From positions 2,717,001 to 2,781,000 of the forward strand of contig JAKCOZ010000020.1 in NCBI GenBank assembly GCA_022605955.1: a stretch of DNA of 64,000 nucleotides. Reading direction: 5' to 3'. Origin of the DNA: Rallus limicola (lineage: Eukaryota > Chordata > Aves > Gruiformes > Rallidae). The notes under the pieces are model-generated. The model was given only the letters and a program-made list of their open reading frames with translations, ran no database searches and was not told the DNA's origin. Shown in pieces: positions 63,859-64,000 of this stretch. Each line of letters starts with the position of its first letter. Positions within the stretch are counted from its first letter, which is position 1. The position numbers were made by a program, and so were the translations under genes.

Positions 63859-64000
63859 CTGTGAAAAAGGAAGAGGGGTTATTCTTCACATTAATCATTG
63901 TAAGCAAGAGACACTTCTCTCCTAGACCTGAAACTCCCTGTTAAGAACCTTGACTTCTGTAGACTTCCATATCTTTGCTTTGGCAGATTTCTGATTATTC
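63859..64000 (-). other. ADGRD1: End of the intron upstream of exon A (partial)
   Basis: These 142 bp are the 3' end of a phase-1 intron, with the polypyrimidine tract and CACAG acceptor next to exon A. The preceding exon lies beyond the window. Confidence 0.9.

Larger units (their letters stand above)
1..64000 (-). other. ADGRD1: ADGRD1 (GPR133) gene body, internal part only
   Basis: The whole window lies inside one minus-strand gene, identified from four linked exons that encode the end of the GAIN domain and the GPS of an adhesion GPCR. The stretch after the cleavage site reads [12 protein letters not shown], which I recognise as the tethered agonist of ADGRD1. The exon C core SNRV..YCAFLD and the exon B core NLSGSPLIT also match ADGRD1 as I remember it. 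The paralogue ADGRD2 has a different agonist sequence. In the family this receptor is a cell-surface protein that couples to Gs and raises cAMP. Both gene ends lie outside: 5' exons beyond 64000 and transmembrane exons below 1. No promoter, start codon, stop codon or polyadenylation site of the gene is claimed here. Confidence 0.93.

Overview
This window is vertebrate nuclear DNA, most likely from a bird. It is AT-rich and CpG-poor, has almost no long open frames, and carries several 5'-truncated CR1 LINE copies with the typical avian tail (ATTCTATGATTCTATGAT-like). No other interspersed family was recognised by eye. Another CR1-bearing sauropsid cannot be excluded, and the species cannot be named.

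The one gene recognised is an internal part of ADGRD1 (GPR133), an adhesion G-protein-coupled receptor, on the minus strand. Four consecutive coding exons were found by reading splice sites and reading-frame phases: A (63783-63858), B (60508-60649), C (10671-10744) and D (8633-8756). They join without a phase break (phase 1 into A, 2 between A and B, 0 between B and C, 2 between C and D, 0 after D). They encode the C-terminal half of the GAIN domain, the four-cysteine GPS motif, the HL/T autoproteolysis site and the start of the tethered agonist. The promoter, signal peptide and pentraxin-like domain lie beyond the right end. The seven-helix part lies beyond the left end.

Layout, left to right: 1-8632 is the intron after D (continuing off the window); 8633-8756 exon D; 8757-10670 a 1.9 kb intron; 10671-10744 exon C; 10745-60507 a single 49.8 kb intron, about 78% of the window; 60508-60649 exon B; 60650-63782 a 3.1 kb intron; 63783-63858 exon A; 63859-64000 start of the next intron. 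Seven CR1 fragments, five of them antisense to the gene, all lie between 33.6 and 56.7 kb in the giant intron. Other intronic content is simple repeats, purine/pyrimidine tracts, two short tandem duplications and a perfect 22-bp palindrome.

No novel multi-gene system is visible. The points most worth checking are the giant intron that separates the GPS exons from the rest of the GAIN domain, the frame-preserving C+D pair that holds the whole cleavage site, a possible 58-bp poison exon, and the palindrome.
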